Of a stretch of DNA of 64,000 nt, positions 30,958 through 39,839 are shown one piece after another (positions within the stretch are counted from its first letter, which is position 1; the number at the start of each line of letters is the position of its first letter). Location: the NCBI RefSeq assembly GCF_005484585.1, contig NZ_CP039435.1:868001-932000 (forward strand), read 5' to 3'. A model generated the notes under the pieces. The model did not search any database. It was not told the DNA's origin and was given only the letters and a program-made list of their open reading frames with translations. The DNA comes from Brevundimonas sp. SGAir0440. Its GTDB lineage: Bacteria > Pseudomonadota > Alphaproteobacteria > Caulobacterales > Caulobacteraceae. The position numbers and the translations under genes were made by a program.

Positions 30958-32336
30958 CGGGTTTCGCCTCCTATCGCGCAAACGAAGCACCGCTTTTAAT
31001 CGATGCGGTCGAAGCAGATGCGCCGCTCCGTGACGGCGCGACGCCCGCTCTGCTAGGGCAAAGTCTTTGCCTTGATACCCGCGGGCTCACCTCATTCTTC
31101 TTCGCGCGGTTTGATCGCCGCCTCTACGATCTCCTAGTTGTCGCGGCGGCGGTCGAATTCTGTGACCGCTTTAAACGACGTCCAGGTTGGGGGTGGTCGC
31201 GCGCGTTTGACGTCCGGGTCGCAGTGCACGAACCCGAAGTCTGGTCCGCACCGGAGGCGAAGGCACTTCTGGAAGAGACCGTGTCATTCCTGACAGGTGA
31301 TGTCTGGCGGTTCTGCTTCGAAGCTAGACTAAGGGACGAACCCGCGCCCGTGACGCTTCCACTGCCGCTTCCGCCTTATTGCGCGCTCATTATGCCCTAC
31401 AGCGAAGGCCTAGATTCTCTTGCGGTCCATGCCCTCACGGCACACGCGACCAACAGCGAACTTGTCCGGGTGCGCCTAGGGTCAGGCGGCGTCGACAAGG
31501 CAGTGCTGGACAAGGACCGCAAACCCTTTGCACGAGTGCCCTACAAAGTCTCCGTGCCAAACAACGCGGAATCGTCCGCTCGATCTAGGGGCTTCAAATT
31601 CGCGGTCGTGACCGCGATCGCCGCAGCGATGTCGGGAGTTCAACGGATCATCGTCACCGAAAGCGGGCAAGGGGTCTTGGGACCGGTGCTTGTTCGATCC
31701 GGTCATGCGTACCCCGACTATCGCGTCCATCCCGCCTTTAGCCGGAAAATGGAAAGCCTGTTCTTGGCGCTCACTGGGCATGAAATTCGGTATGAGTATC
31801 CGCGTCTCTGGTACACCAAGGGTGAGACCATGGCCGCCGCGAAGGCATTACCGACGCCCCCGGATTTCGTCACGCGGACGCGCAGTTGCTGGCAGAGTTC
31901 GCAGCAAGCTTCCGTAGACGGCTCACGCCGCCAATGCGGAATTTGCGCGGCGTGCATGCTGCGACGTGTGAGCATGTTCGCTGCGGAGATTGATGAGCCT
32001 GCGGACAGGTACGTGTGGGAAAATCTGACTGTCACTGAATTTGACACTGGCGCTGCCGCCGCATTCCAAGGACATACGCGCGCTCTGAGAGAGTATGGTA
32101 TCGCAGGCGTGCTACATATGGACCATCTAGCGTCACTGGCTGCACCTTCAGCGCAGACCAGTGCATTCCATCGCGTCGTACGCCTCACTGCAGACGCGCT
32201 TGGTGAAGATGAAGGCTCTGTGCTGGCCCAGACCCGAGCTCTGCTGGATCGCCACGCTGAGGAATGGCGTCGCTTCGTGATCGCTCAAGGCAATCAATCT
32301 TTTGTTGCGCGGTATGCCGCCAGCGTGGTCGCGTGA
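30954..32336 (+). CDS. QueC-like PP-loop ATPase with zinc site
   Basis: 460 residues. A PP-loop (N-type ATP pyrophosphatase) is seen at residues 150-155 (SEGLDS, variant of SGGxDS) after the strand 'YCALIMPY'. A C-terminal zinc-binding set reads Cys312, Cys328, Cys331, Cys334 ('QCGICAACMLRR'), as in QueC, which makes 7-cyano-7-deazaguanine. The protein is about twice the length of housekeeping QueC, with a 140-residue N-terminal extension ('LDTRGLTSFFFARFDRRLYD') and a C-terminal extension. Long QueC-like proteins occur in defence systems (QatC, and Cap9 of type IV CBASS). No other queuosine gene is nearby. The stop overlaps the next start (TGATG). Confidence 0.8.
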   Translation: MTGFASYRANEAPLLIDAVEADAPLRDGATPALLGQSLCLDTRGLTSFFFARFDRRLYDLLVVAAAVEFCDRFKRRPGWGWSRAFDVRVAVHEPEVWSAPEAKALLEETVSFLTGDVWRFCFEARLRDEPAPVTLPLPLPPYCALIMPYSEGLDSLAVHALTAHATNSELVRVRLGSGGVDKAVLDKDRKPFARVPYKVSVPNNAESSARSRGFKFAVVTAIAAAMSGVQRIIVTESGQGVLGPVLVRSGHAYPDYRVHPAFSRKMESLFLALTGHEIRYEYPRLWYTKGETMAAAKALPTPPDFVTRTRSCWQSSQQASVDGSRRQCGICAACMLRRVSMFAAEIDEPADRYVWENLTVTEFDTGAAAAFQGHTRALREYGIAGVLHMDHLASLAAPSAQTSAFHRVVRLTADALGEDEGSVLAQTRALLDRHAEEWRRFVIAQGNQSFVARYAASVVA

Positions 32337-33514
32337 TGGAGACTCCTGCCGCCATCGATCCAATCGCCCTGGGGGAGCGCCTGCGTCTGGCGAGAGACGC
32401 GGCGAAGATCACCCAGGCCCAAGCGGCCGAAGCCATCTCTGCGGCTCGCACGACCCTAGTGGCGATCGAACAGGGCGGCCGCCGGCCGCGTCTAGAAGAA
32501 TTGCAGACTCTCGCTGGCCTTTACGGCACGACAGTGAACGCGTTGTTGCGCCGGGAGTCAGCCAAGGTAGACCTGCGTCCCCGCTTTCGTCGAACCCAAG
32601 ACGGCGGCTCAGCTGTTGAGATGGCTTCCGCCTTGTTGACCGACTTGGTCAAGGCCGAGGTGGAACTTGAAGATTTGCTTGGAGTGGTTCGGGGTCGATC
32701 CGAGCCTCCGGAGCGCCCCATTCTGCCCGGTAACGTCCTCGCCCAAGCCGAAGAAGATGCATTCGAACTACGCCAGTGGCTGGGCATAGGAGATGCGCCC
32801 GTCCATGACATGGTTTCAATTCTCGAACTTCAGCTTGGAGCTCGTGTGTTCGTCCGCAGGCTTGAGGCCAAGATTTCTGGTCTCTATGCTTACGACAACG
32901 ACGCTGGTCCATGCGTCCTGCTAAACGCCCTACATCCGAAAGAACGGCGAGCGCAAACCGCCGCCCATGAACTCGGTCACTACATCTCTACCCGAAACGC
33001 GCCGGACAGCCTTTATGAGGGCTCGCCTGAACAGACTCGCGAAGAGCGCTACGCCAATGCCTTCGCGCGGGCGTTCCTAACGCCTGCGCGAACGGTCAAG
33101 TCGATGTTCCGGGACACGACAGCGGGGGCGACAAATCTGACGCGCCGCCACGTGATCGTGCTTGCCCATGGCTTCGGTGTATCACGTGAAGCTTTGGTGC
33201 GGCGGCTCGAAGAATTGGACCTCGTGCCGAACGGAACTTGGGATTGGTTCGAACGGACCGGCGGCATTACTAACGACCAGGCGCGGCAGGTCCTGGGCGA
33301 AAACCCAGCATTCGATCCGCGCGGCGAAGATGGGGAGCGGTCGGTGTCGCTCCGCCTTCAACTCCTAGCGGCCGAGGCGTGGAAGCGTGGCCTGCTCTCC
33401 GAGGGTCAAGTGGTCAGTCTGCTCAAGATCGACCGGGTACAAGCGCGTGAGTTGATAGACGCCTATGAGGCAGATGAGGAGGCGGCCGATGGGCTTCCCC
33501 GCATCCGGCGCTGA
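32336..33514 (+). CDS. XRE-ImmA/IrrE regulator-metallopeptidase fusion
   Basis: 392 residues from the ATG at 32336 that overlaps the previous stop; the upstream in-frame start is inside the QueC-like gene. Residues 8-65 are a Cro/C1 HTH ('ERLRLARDAAKITQAQAAEA', 'TLVAIEQGGRRPRLEELQTL'). Residues 150-300 are an ImmA/IrrE-type zinc peptidase: HELGH at 211-215 ('QTAAHELGHYIST') and 'EERYANAFARAFLTP' with the third ligand Glu. The C-terminal part (residues 310-392) is helical. Such fusions act as antitoxins or as proteases that cut a repressor on damage. Here it directly overlaps a PIN-domain gene, the usual toxin-antitoxin arrangement. Confidence 0.85.
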   Translation: METPAAIDPIALGERLRLARDAAKITQAQAAEAISAARTTLVAIEQGGRRPRLEELQTLAGLYGTTVNALLRRESAKVDLRPRFRRTQDGGSAVEMASALLTDLVKAEVELEDLLGVVRGRSEPPERPILPGNVLAQAEEDAFELRQWLGIGDAPVHDMVSILELQLGARVFVRRLEAKISGLYAYDNDAGPCVLLNALHPKERRAQTAAHELGHYISTRNAPDSLYEGSPEQTREERYANAFARAFLTPARTVKSMFRDTTAGATNLTRRHVIVLAHGFGVSREALVRRLEELDLVPNGTWDWFERTGGITNDQARQVLGENPAFDPRGEDGERSVSLRLQLLAAEAWKRGLLSEGQVVSLLKIDRVQARELIDAYEADEEAADGLPRIRR

Positions 33515-34136
33515 GCCCCCAATACATGTCGCTGATGCGAGCGTTTGGATCAACCTCGCCGCTACGGGCCGATGCCCGGAAATCCTCGCTGCGCTCGGTG
33601 CGTCATTCGCTATCGTTGATGTGGTGCTCAGGGAACTTCAGCGCGGCAGCGCCAATGGGCATGGGGTGCTGGAGCATATCCAGCCGCTGATCCAGTCCGG
33701 GCTAATTCGAGTTGTGGAGATGGAAACCGCAGACGAAGAGCCGTATCTTAGCCTAGTTGCAGGCGGCACGGCAGAAACCTTGGACGATGGCGAGGCTGCG
33801 ACCTTGGTCGTAGCCGTGCGCCTTGGGGCAATCGCCCTCATTGACGAACGCAAAGCGACTGCGATCGCAAAGCGTCGCTTTTCTGCACTCGAACTTCGGT
33901 CCAGCACTGAGCTGCTATTCGCTACGCTACCAGACGAAGGCGGGAATGTCGGCCCCTTGGCCGATGCCCTGTTTTTGGCGCTCCAGAGGGCCAGAATGCG
34001 GGTGCCAACTCATTGGCAGGCTAGGGTGATCGAAGTTCTGGGTCCCGAGCGAGCGAGCGCCTGCAACAGTTTGCCGGCGCATCTACGGGCACCGCTGATA
34101 GACACGGTAAACGCTCGTCCCGTTCGCTCCGATTAG
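33489..34136 (+). CDS. PIN-domain protein (DUF3368-like putative RNase toxin)
   Basis: 215 residues from the ATG at 33489, which has AGGAGG six bases upstream and overlaps the ImmA gene by 26 bases. The PIN fold acidic residues are visible: Asp16 in 'HVADASVWINLAATG', Glu in 'VLRELQRG', Asp/Glu in 'TLDDGEAATLVVAV' and Asp in 'ALIDERKA'. This is the DUF3368-like subgroup of putative metal-dependent ribonucleases. The 60-residue C-terminal region is outside the PIN core. The protein begins Met-Gly, so removal of Met would expose an N-terminal Gly. Expected to be a toxin or effector restrained by the overlapping XRE-ImmA protein (inference). Confidence 0.75.
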   Translation: MGFPASGAEPPIHVADASVWINLAATGRCPEILAALGASFAIVDVVLRELQRGSANGHGVLEHIQPLIQSGLIRVVEMETADEEPYLSLVAGGTAETLDDGEAATLVVAVRLGAIALIDERKATAIAKRRFSALELRSSTELLFATLPDEGGNVGPLADALFLALQRARMRVPTHWQARVIEVLGPERASACNSLPAHLRAPLIDTVNARPVRSD

Positions 34137-34342
34137 CGGACTGCGTAAAATTCTGTGGGATGGACGCCAAGCACTTCAGCCAACTTGCCTAGAATTGCCA
34201 CTGTCGGGTTGCCCTCGCCTCGCTCTATGCGCCCGAGATGACGCATCGCCAGACCCGCTTCACCCGCTAACGCCTCCTGGCTCAAGCCGCGCTCCTTGCG
34301 GAGACGCCTGATATTTGCGCCGACGATCTTCTCCCATTCCAT
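34133..34342 (-). CDS. Small XRE-family HTH regulator
   Basis: 69 residues, made up almost wholly of one Cro/C1 HTH: 'GANIRRLRKERGLSQEALAG', 'EAGLAMRHLGRIERGEGNPT' and 'LAEVLGVHPTEFYAV'. It is convergent with the PIN gene and overlaps its end by four bases. It may be a separate repressor of the cassette or an antitoxin-like partner, or belong to a different element. No upstream ribosome site is strong. Confidence 0.8.
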   Translation of the reverse strand: MEWEKIVGANIRRLRKERGLSQEALAGEAGLAMRHLGRIERGEGNPTVAILGKLAEVLGVHPTEFYAVR

Positions 34343-34413
34343 CAGCGCGATGGTGTTAGCGGAGCGGTAACCTCTCTAGGACATCTATGTCCTATTATTC
34401 CAGAGGGGCGATT

Positions 34414-34533
34414 ATGGGGTGTCTGGCGGGTGTGATGTTCGGCGCGGTCGGCTTTTTCGTCGCCGGACCGATAGGCGCGATCATCGGTCTGCTCATCGGC
34501 ATCCTGGGTGCCGTAGGAGCGAAACGCCGATGA
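34414..34533 (+). CDS. Small Gly-rich membrane protein, 39 residues
   Basis: Begins MGCLAGVMFGAVGFF and ends ILGAVGAKRR: one or two glycine-zipper membrane helices with a positive tail. GAGGGG lies six bases upstream of the ATG at 34414; an in-frame ATG at 34387 would add nine residues (MSYYSRGAI). Its stop overlaps the start of the lipoprotein gene by four bases (ATGA), so it is probably translated and coupled to it. Function unknown; such peptides may be membrane-active or assembly subunits. Confidence 0.55.
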   Translation: MGCLAGVMFGAVGFFVAGPIGAIIGLLIGILGAVGAKRR

Positions 34534-35357
34534 GAAGGTTGCTTATCCTGACAAGCGCTAGCGCTCTGCTGACCGGCTGCGCCTCTACTCCGCCGCCGGA
34601 GGTGCGGATGATCCCCACCGCCGATCACGGCGTGGGTGTCCGCTTCTCGCGCGGCAACGCCCTGATGGTGTCGAATGGGCCGTCCGGCGCGATCATGCTG
34701 CTGCCGATCCGCTATAACGACACGCAGAAATTCTTCTTCTCGATCGCCGCCTTCAACACCTCAGGTTACCCGATCAACATCGGTTCAGAGGACGTGCGCC
34801 TCTATCTGGATGGGCAGCCCTACAGCGTCCAGGACTTCGACTATCTGCGCCACAGTGCGCGCACGACCGCCCAGCGTGAGATGAACCTGGCCTGGGCCGA
34901 CGCGGCCGTGGAATATTTCCTCACTCTTCAGGAGATGGAGGACCACCCACGCCGCCACGACATCGCCTACCGCAGCGCCTCCGGGCAGCTGCAGGCGTCG
35001 CACGATCATATCCAGCGACGGTTGCGCCAGACTATCTCCACTCTGGGACGAACGATGCTGGAGACGACGACCATCGACCCCGGCACGGCGCATGGCGGCG
35101 CGATCCTGGCGGAACAGATCGTCATCCCTGACGGCATGGTTCGCGACATGGTGATTGAAGTGCGTTTCGGGGGCTTCCCGCACCGCTTCCGGTTGAACCT
35201 GGCGCCGTCGGGCACCTACGCCCCGACGCCGGTCGACATCCCAGCCGTCCCGGCCCAGGTCACGCAGGAGCTCATGCGCACCCGCGAGACCTGGCACTGG
35301 ACCGACGGCCCGCCGCCGTCGCCGGCGATCTTCAAGGGCATGCCGGTGATCGAATAG
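34530..35357 (+). CDS. Lipoprotein of unknown function
   Basis: 275 residues from the ATG at 34530. The signal peptide ends in LLTGCAS, a good lipobox, so the protein is lipid-anchored. The mature part is a mix of beta and helix: 'SGAIMLLPIRYNDTQKFFFS', 'YPINIGSEDVRLYLDGQPYS', a helical middle (residues 100-165) and a C-terminal beta domain ('MVIEVRFGGFPHRFRLNLAP'). I do not recognise a named family, though the first domain resembles immunoglobulin-like lipoprotein folds. It is translationally coupled to the upstream 39-residue membrane protein. A short hairpin follows the stop. Confidence 0.75.
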   Translation: MRRLLILTSASALLTGCASTPPPEVRMIPTADHGVGVRFSRGNALMVSNGPSGAIMLLPIRYNDTQKFFFSIAAFNTSGYPINIGSEDVRLYLDGQPYSVQDFDYLRHSARTTAQREMNLAWADAAVEYFLTLQEMEDHPRRHDIAYRSASGQLQASHDHIQRRLRQTISTLGRTMLETTTIDPGTAHGGAILAEQIVIPDGMVRDMVIEVRFGGFPHRFRLNLAPSGTYAPTPVDIPAVPAQVTQELMRTRETWHWTDGPPPSPAIFKGMPVIE

Positions 35358-35375
35358 CTGCAGTTCGCACTGCAG
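35358..35375 (+). terminator. Short hairpin after the lipoprotein gene
   Basis: CTGCAGT-TCGC-ACTGCAG directly after the stop codon, followed by TACGTTTTG. It is a weak factor-independent terminator candidate. The rest of the 35376-35554 gap shows no gene. Confidence 0.4.
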
Positions 35376-35554
35376 TACGTTTTGTGCTACAGTTAGAACG
35401 TTGTCGTTCAAGGATTTTCCCGAACTTGTCGCAAAGTGGCACCTTGGGTGGCACGACATTTAGAACGGGCGCTCCTTGTCGATCAGCGATCTGAAAACCA
35501 AGAGGTTCTTGCTCACCTACCCGCCCTACATTCCCTATTCTGGGAGAGGGAAGG

Positions 35555-35911
35555 TCAGAGGCCTAGCGTTTTGGCGTGGTCGCGGATGGCGGCGTCGATG
35601 CGGCCGGGGTCGGCCAGGGCTTCGGCGTTGGTGAAGCGAACGACGGTCCAGCCCAGCGCCTCGATCGCCCGCTGGCGATAGTGGTCGTTCAAGACGACCT
35701 CGTCGCGCTCATGCACCCCGCCGTCGATCTCGATGACCAGCCGAAGCGGCACGCAGGCGAAATCCACCACATAGCCGCCGATCGGATGCTGGCGTCTCAC
35801 CTTCCAGCCGTCGACGGCGCCGCCGCGCAACCGCGCCCATATCCGGTCCTCGGCCAGGCCACCGCTCTGGCGAAGCCCCCGCGAGCGCGGCGTCAGGCGG
35901 TTGGTCGTCAT
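35555..35911 (-). CDS. DUF559 endonuclease-domain protein
   Basis: 118 residues from the ATG at 35911, which follows GGGAG at good spacing; the longer reading to 36097 lacks a ribosome site. It has the very-short-patch-repair-like restriction fold: 'LRQSGGLAEDRIWARLR', 'KVRRQHPIGGYVVDFACVPL' (Asp of the active site), 'RLVIEIDGGVHE' (Glu-x-Asp) and 'ALGWTVVRFTNAEAL'. The PD-(D/E)xK-like residues are intact. DUF559 proteins are small, often solitary genes spread by transfer, and sometimes near repeats; substrate unknown. Confidence 0.8.
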   Translation of the reverse strand: MTTNRLTPRSRGLRQSGGLAEDRIWARLRGGAVDGWKVRRQHPIGGYVVDFACVPLRLVIEIDGGVHERDEVVLNDHYRQRAIEALGWTVVRFTNAEALADPGRIDAAIRDHAKTLGL

Positions 35912-36175
35912 GCGCGGCTCCCTTCGGAAGGCCATCCCACAGCCGCCGCCATCATTCGGCAAGCAAAACCCGCCAGTCCGCGTATCTGCGGCGCATACCG
36001 CGAACGATTCCAACACCCTGCCGCCCGCCAGCGTCATCTTCCTGCCCACGCTCCTAAACCGTGCGATCCTGTCTCGGTTCGTCCGCAGGGGACGCATCGC
36101 ACGGCCGGGGAGGGCCAGATCAGACGAATTAGACGAATTAGACGGTGTTTTTGTCCGCCGACCGTCTGATCTCCG

Positions 36176-37087
36176 TCAGTCCTGCGGGATGGGGTTGGTG
36201 CGCGGGTCCGGGCCGTTGGTGACAACGCGGTCGCGTTCGCCCAGGTCCTTGATGATCTTGACGTCGGTGAAGCCGGCGGCCTCGAACAGCGCCTTGACCT
36301 GCGGGCCTTGATCGAAGCCGATCTCGACGGCGAAGACGCCCAGCGGCTTCAGGATGCGTTTCACCTCGGGCGCCAGGTCGCGGTAAGCCTGCAAGCCGTC
36401 GGGGCCGCCGTCCAGGGCCAGGTGCGGGTCGTGGTCGCGGACCTCCGGGTCCAGGGTCGCGATATGGTCGGTCGGGATATAGGGCGGGTTGGACAGCACC
36501 AGGTCGAAGCTGGCGTCGCCGAAGCCCGCCGCCCATTCGGTGCGCAGGAAGGTGGCGCGCTCGTTCAGGTCCAGGTTGGCGGCGTTCTCCTTGGCCACAG
36601 CCAGAGCCTCGGACGAGATGTCGGTGCCGACCCCGCGCGCGGCCGGCCGTTCGGCCAGAAGCGCCAGCAGGATCGCGCCCGAGCCGGTGCCCAGGTCGAT
36701 GGCGTCGAAGGCTTCGTTCTTGCCGAAGGCCAGCATGGACACGTCCATCAGGGTCTCGGTGTCGGGGCGGGGGCTGAGGACGTCGGGGGTGACGTTCAGC
36801 ATGATCTTCCAGAAGCCCTTCTTGCCGACGATGCGTGAGACGGGCTCGCGCTTCAGCCGGCGATCGACCATGGCCTCATAGGCGCTCAGCTGGTCGGCGG
36901 TGATGGGCCGATAGGGGTCGGTCAGGATGTCCATGCGGCTGGCGCCGGCGGCGGCCTCCAGCAGCAGGCGGGCGTCGATGGCGGGGCTGTCGATGCGGCC
37001 GGTCTTCAGCCGGGCCTGCGCCGCCTTCCAGGCGGTCAGCAGGGTCGGGGCGTCTGTGTCGGACTTGGGCGTGATGGGGTCGGTCAT
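36176..37087 (-). CDS. prmC: Release-factor glutamine methyltransferase PrmC
   Basis: 303 residues from the ATG at 37087. The N-terminal helical domain (residues 10-85) binds release factors; the Rossmann methyltransferase domain has 'AIDLGTGSGAILLAL' for S-adenosylmethionine and the catalytic NPPY at residues 200-203 (SNPPYIP). It methylates the Gln of the GGQ motif in RF1 and RF2. It is usually downstream of prfA and upstream of DUF4167; here neither is adjacent, and DUF4167 is 36 kb away on the other strand. It diverges from the YihY-family gene with an 81-base gap. Confidence 0.92.
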   Translation of the reverse strand: MTDPITPKSDTDAPTLLTAWKAAQARLKTGRIDSPAIDARLLLEAAAGASRMDILTDPYRPITADQLSAYEAMVDRRLKREPVSRIVGKKGFWKIMLNVTPDVLSPRPDTETLMDVSMLAFGKNEAFDAIDLGTGSGAILLALLAERPAARGVGTDISSEALAVAKENAANLDLNERATFLRTEWAAGFGDASFDLVLSNPPYIPTDHIATLDPEVRDHDPHLALDGGPDGLQAYRDLAPEVKRILKPLGVFAVEIGFDQGPQVKALFEAAGFTDVKIIKDLGERDRVVTNGPDPRTNPIPQD

Positions 37088-37168
37088 GGGCGTTGATTGG
37101 CCCGGCCCGGCGCCGATTTCAAGCGCGACGGGAGGGAACGTCAGGCCAGCTTGACCGTTCGCGTCGGG

Positions 37169-38458
37169 ATGACTGCGCGCCGCCCCTCCCGTCTCGTCCC
37201 GCTTCGCAACCTGTTCTCCCGCACGCCGGCGCCGGTCGAGCGCGGGCGGTTGTGGAAGTTCCTGGGGGCCGCCGCCGGGGGTCTGGCCGCCGGGGCCGGC
37301 GCGGCCCACCTGCTCTACAGCCAGGGGCACAAGGTCGGGGTCGAACTGCGCGCGCCCCGCCCCGAACCCCTGCCGCCCAAGGTCCCCACGCCCGAGGACT
37401 ATGAGGCTCAGGACCCCGGTCGCGGCCGCATGGCCAAGCGGCCGGGCCAGATCCCGCACAAGGGCTGGGTCGACATCGCCTGGCGCACGGCCGGCTCCTA
37501 TTTCGGCGACCGGGTCGGCTTCGTCGCCGGCGGGGTGACCTTCTTCACCCTGCTGTCGCTGTTCCCGCTCTTGGGGACGTTCGTCACCCTCTACGGTCTG
37601 TTCGCCGATCCGACCGACGCGTGGGGGCGGCTGCAGTTCCTCTACGCCCTGCTGCCGGACAGCATCGCGGTCTTCCTCGGCGGCGAGATGCAGCGCCTGG
37701 CCGAGAACTCCAACAGCCAGCTGACCTTCACCCTAGTGTGGACCCTGGCCCTGTCGCTGTGGACCGCCAACGGGGCGGTCAAGGTGCTGTTCTACGGCCT
37801 GAACGTCGCCTACCACGAGGTCGAGCGCCGCAACATCGTGCGCTACAACCTGATCTGCATGGTCTTCACCGTGGGGGCCATCCTGGCGGTCCTGCTGACC
37901 TCGGCGCTGGTGGTCGGCGTCCCGGTGGTGGTGCGGCTGTTCGGCCTGGAGGAGGAGTGGGGCCTGATCGCCCCGCTGCGCTGGCCGCTGCTGCTGGTCG
38001 GCTATGTCGCCGCCCTGACCGTCATCTACCGTTACGGCCCCTGCCGTCAGCGCGCGCGCTGGCGCTGGGTCACGCCGGGCGCGATCTTTGCGGCCCTGCT
38101 CAGCCTGACGGTGTCCTTCCTGTTCAGCTGGTATCTGTCGAACTTCGTGCGGACCGACAGCTACGGCCCGCTGGCGGCCATGATGGGTTTCCTGCTGTGG
38201 ACCTGGCTGTCGGTGCAGGTGATCGTCATGGGCGCCGAGCTGAACGCCGAGATCGAGCACCAGACCGCCGTGGACACGACCACCGGCAAGCCCCTGCCGA
38301 TCGGCGAGCGGGGCGCCAAGGTCGCCGACAGCATCGGTCCGCGACGCGGCAACCCCGCGGCTCTCGCTTTCACCCAGCGCCATGCCGAGATGATGGCCGA
38401 CCGCATCATGCGCCGCCCCAACCGCCACGCCGCCGGGGCGCCCACCGCTACAGAATGA
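37169..38458 (+). CDS. YihY/BrkB-family inner-membrane protein
   Basis: 429 residues from the ATG at 37169; an in-frame ATG at 37097 overlaps the prmC promoter region. The N-terminus has one Gly/Ala-rich helix and a Pro-rich segment ('[19 protein letters not shown]'). The YihY core has six helices: '[20 protein letters not shown]', '[18 protein letters not shown]', '[19 protein letters not shown]', '[20 protein letters not shown]'. Earlier annotation as ribonuclease BN is wrong for this family; function is unknown, perhaps lipid transport. The last 11 bases overlap the convergent hslU gene. Confidence 0.88.
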   Translation: MTARRPSRLVPLRNLFSRTPAPVERGRLWKFLGAAAGGLAAGAGAAHLLYSQGHKVGVELRAPRPEPLPPKVPTPEDYEAQDPGRGRMAKRPGQIPHKGWVDIAWRTAGSYFGDRVGFVAGGVTFFTLLSLFPLLGTFVTLYGLFADPTDAWGRLQFLYALLPDSIAVFLGGEMQRLAENSNSQLTFTLVWTLALSLWTANGAVKVLFYGLNVAYHEVERRNIVRYNLICMVFTVGAILAVLLTSALVVGVPVVVRLFGLEEEWGLIAPLRWPLLLVGYVAALTVIYRYGPCRQRARWRWVTPGAIFAALLSLTVSFLFSWYLSNFVRTDSYGPLAAMMGFLLWTWLSVQVIVMGAELNAEIEHQTAVDTTTGKPLPIGERGAKVADSIGPRRGNPAALAFTQRHAEMMADRIMRRPNRHAAGAPTATE

Positions 38459-39749
38459 AGCGGCTCAGATCGACGTCCTTGGTCAGGGCGTCCATCTTCT
38501 CGCGCACCGCATCGCCGTCGAAGGTCACGGTCTGGCCCGACAGGTCCGAGGCCTTGAAGCTGGTTTCCTCGAGCACCCGCTCCATCACGGTCTGAAGCCG
38601 GCGCGCGCCGATGTTCTCGACCGCGCTGTTGGCCGCCACCGCCGCATCGGCCATCGCTTCGACCGCATCGTCGGTGAAGGTCAGGGTCACGTCCTCGGTC
38701 GCCAGCAGGGCCTGGTTCTGACGGATCAGATTGGCCTCCGGCTCGGTCAGGATGCGCTTGAAGTCGTCGCGCGTCAGGGCCTTCAGCTCGACCCGGATCG
38801 GCAACCGCCCCTGAAGCTCGGGCAGCAGATCGCTGGGCTTGGCGACGTGGAAGGCGCCCGAGGCGATGAACAGCACATGGTCGGTCTTCACCGGCCCATA
38901 CTTCGTCGAGACCGTGGTGCCTTCGATCAGGGGCAGCAGGTCGCGTTGGACCCCTTCACGCGACACGTCCGCGCCGGATGCGCCTTGCCGGGCCGCGACC
39001 TTGTCGATCTCGTCCAGGAAGACGATGCCCTCGTTCTCGGCCAGTTTCAGCGCCTCCTGCGTCAGGCTGTCCTGATCCAACAGCTTGTCGCCCTCTTCGG
39101 CGATCAGGGGCGTGGTCGCATCGCGCACGGCCAGCTTGACGGTCTTGGTGCGCCCGCCGCCCATCTTGCCCAGCATCTCCGACAGGTTCAGCAGGCCCAC
39201 GTTGCCGCCGCCCGGAATGTCCAGCCCCTGGATGGGCGAGGCGGTGTCGGCCAGCGCGATCTCGATCTCCTTGTCGTCCAGTTCTCCGGCGCGCAGCTTC
39301 TTTCGGAAACTGTCCCGCGTCGCCGGTCCCGCGCCCGGTCCGACAAGGGCGTCCAGGATGCGGTCCTCGGCGGCGGCCTCGGCCTTGGCCCGCACGTCGC
39401 CGCGCCGTCGCTCTCGCACCATGATCAGGGCGCTTTCGACCAGGTCGCGCACGATCTGGTCCACGTCACGGCCGACATAGCCGACCTCGGTGAACTTGGT
39501 GGCCTCGACCTTCAGGAAGGGCGAGCCCGCCAGCCGCGCCAGCCGACGCGCGATCTCCGTCTTGCCGACGCCGGTGGGGCCGATCATCAGGATGTTCTTG
39601 GGCGTCACCTCGTCGCGCAGGTCCGCCGGCACGCGCTTCCTGCGCCAGCGGTTCCTCAGGGCGACGGCGACGGCGCGCTTGGCGTCGTTCTGGCCGACGA
39701 TATAGCGATCCAGTTCGGAGACGATCTCGCGGGGGGTCAGTTCAGTCAT
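38448..39749 (-). CDS. hslU: HslU ATPase subunit of the HslUV protease
   Basis: 433 residues, standard length. The N-terminus '[20 protein letters not shown]' and Walker A GPTGVGKT (residues 57-64) are typical. The pore motif GYVGRD (near residue 90), the intermediate domain (residues 110-240), Walker B 'GIVFLDEID' and the C-terminal tail 'VDLSRFIL', which docks into HslV, are all present. It unfolds substrates for the HslV peptidase. hslV, commonly adjacent, is not next to it here: the upstream neighbour (39840-40823) is an unrelated protease-like gene. Confidence 0.95.
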   Translation of the reverse strand: MTELTPREIVSELDRYIVGQNDAKRAVAVALRNRWRRKRVPADLRDEVTPKNILMIGPTGVGKTEIARRLARLAGSPFLKVEATKFTEVGYVGRDVDQIVRDLVESALIMVRERRRGDVRAKAEAAAEDRILDALVGPGAGPATRDSFRKKLRAGELDDKEIEIALADTASPIQGLDIPGGGNVGLLNLSEMLGKMGGGRTKTVKLAVRDATTPLIAEEGDKLLDQDSLTQEALKLAENEGIVFLDEIDKVAARQGASGADVSREGVQRDLLPLIEGTTVSTKYGPVKTDHVLFIASGAFHVAKPSDLLPELQGRLPIRVELKALTRDDFKRILTEPEANLIRQNQALLATEDVTLTFTDDAVEAMADAAVAANSAVENIGARRLQTVMERVLEETSFKASDLSGQTVTFDGDAVREKMDALTKDVDLSRFIL

Positions 39750-39839
39750 GCGACGCAGATAGGAGAGGCCGAACCGTTGCGGGAGAGGGCAGGGCGTCGC
39801 GGCGCGTCCGATTTCTTCATGACCGACGCGTCGCCTACG

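Noticed and set aside
30954..32336. Housekeeping queC
   Set aside because: Twice the usual length, on an island, no queD, queE or queF next to it, and coupled to toxin-antitoxin-like genes.
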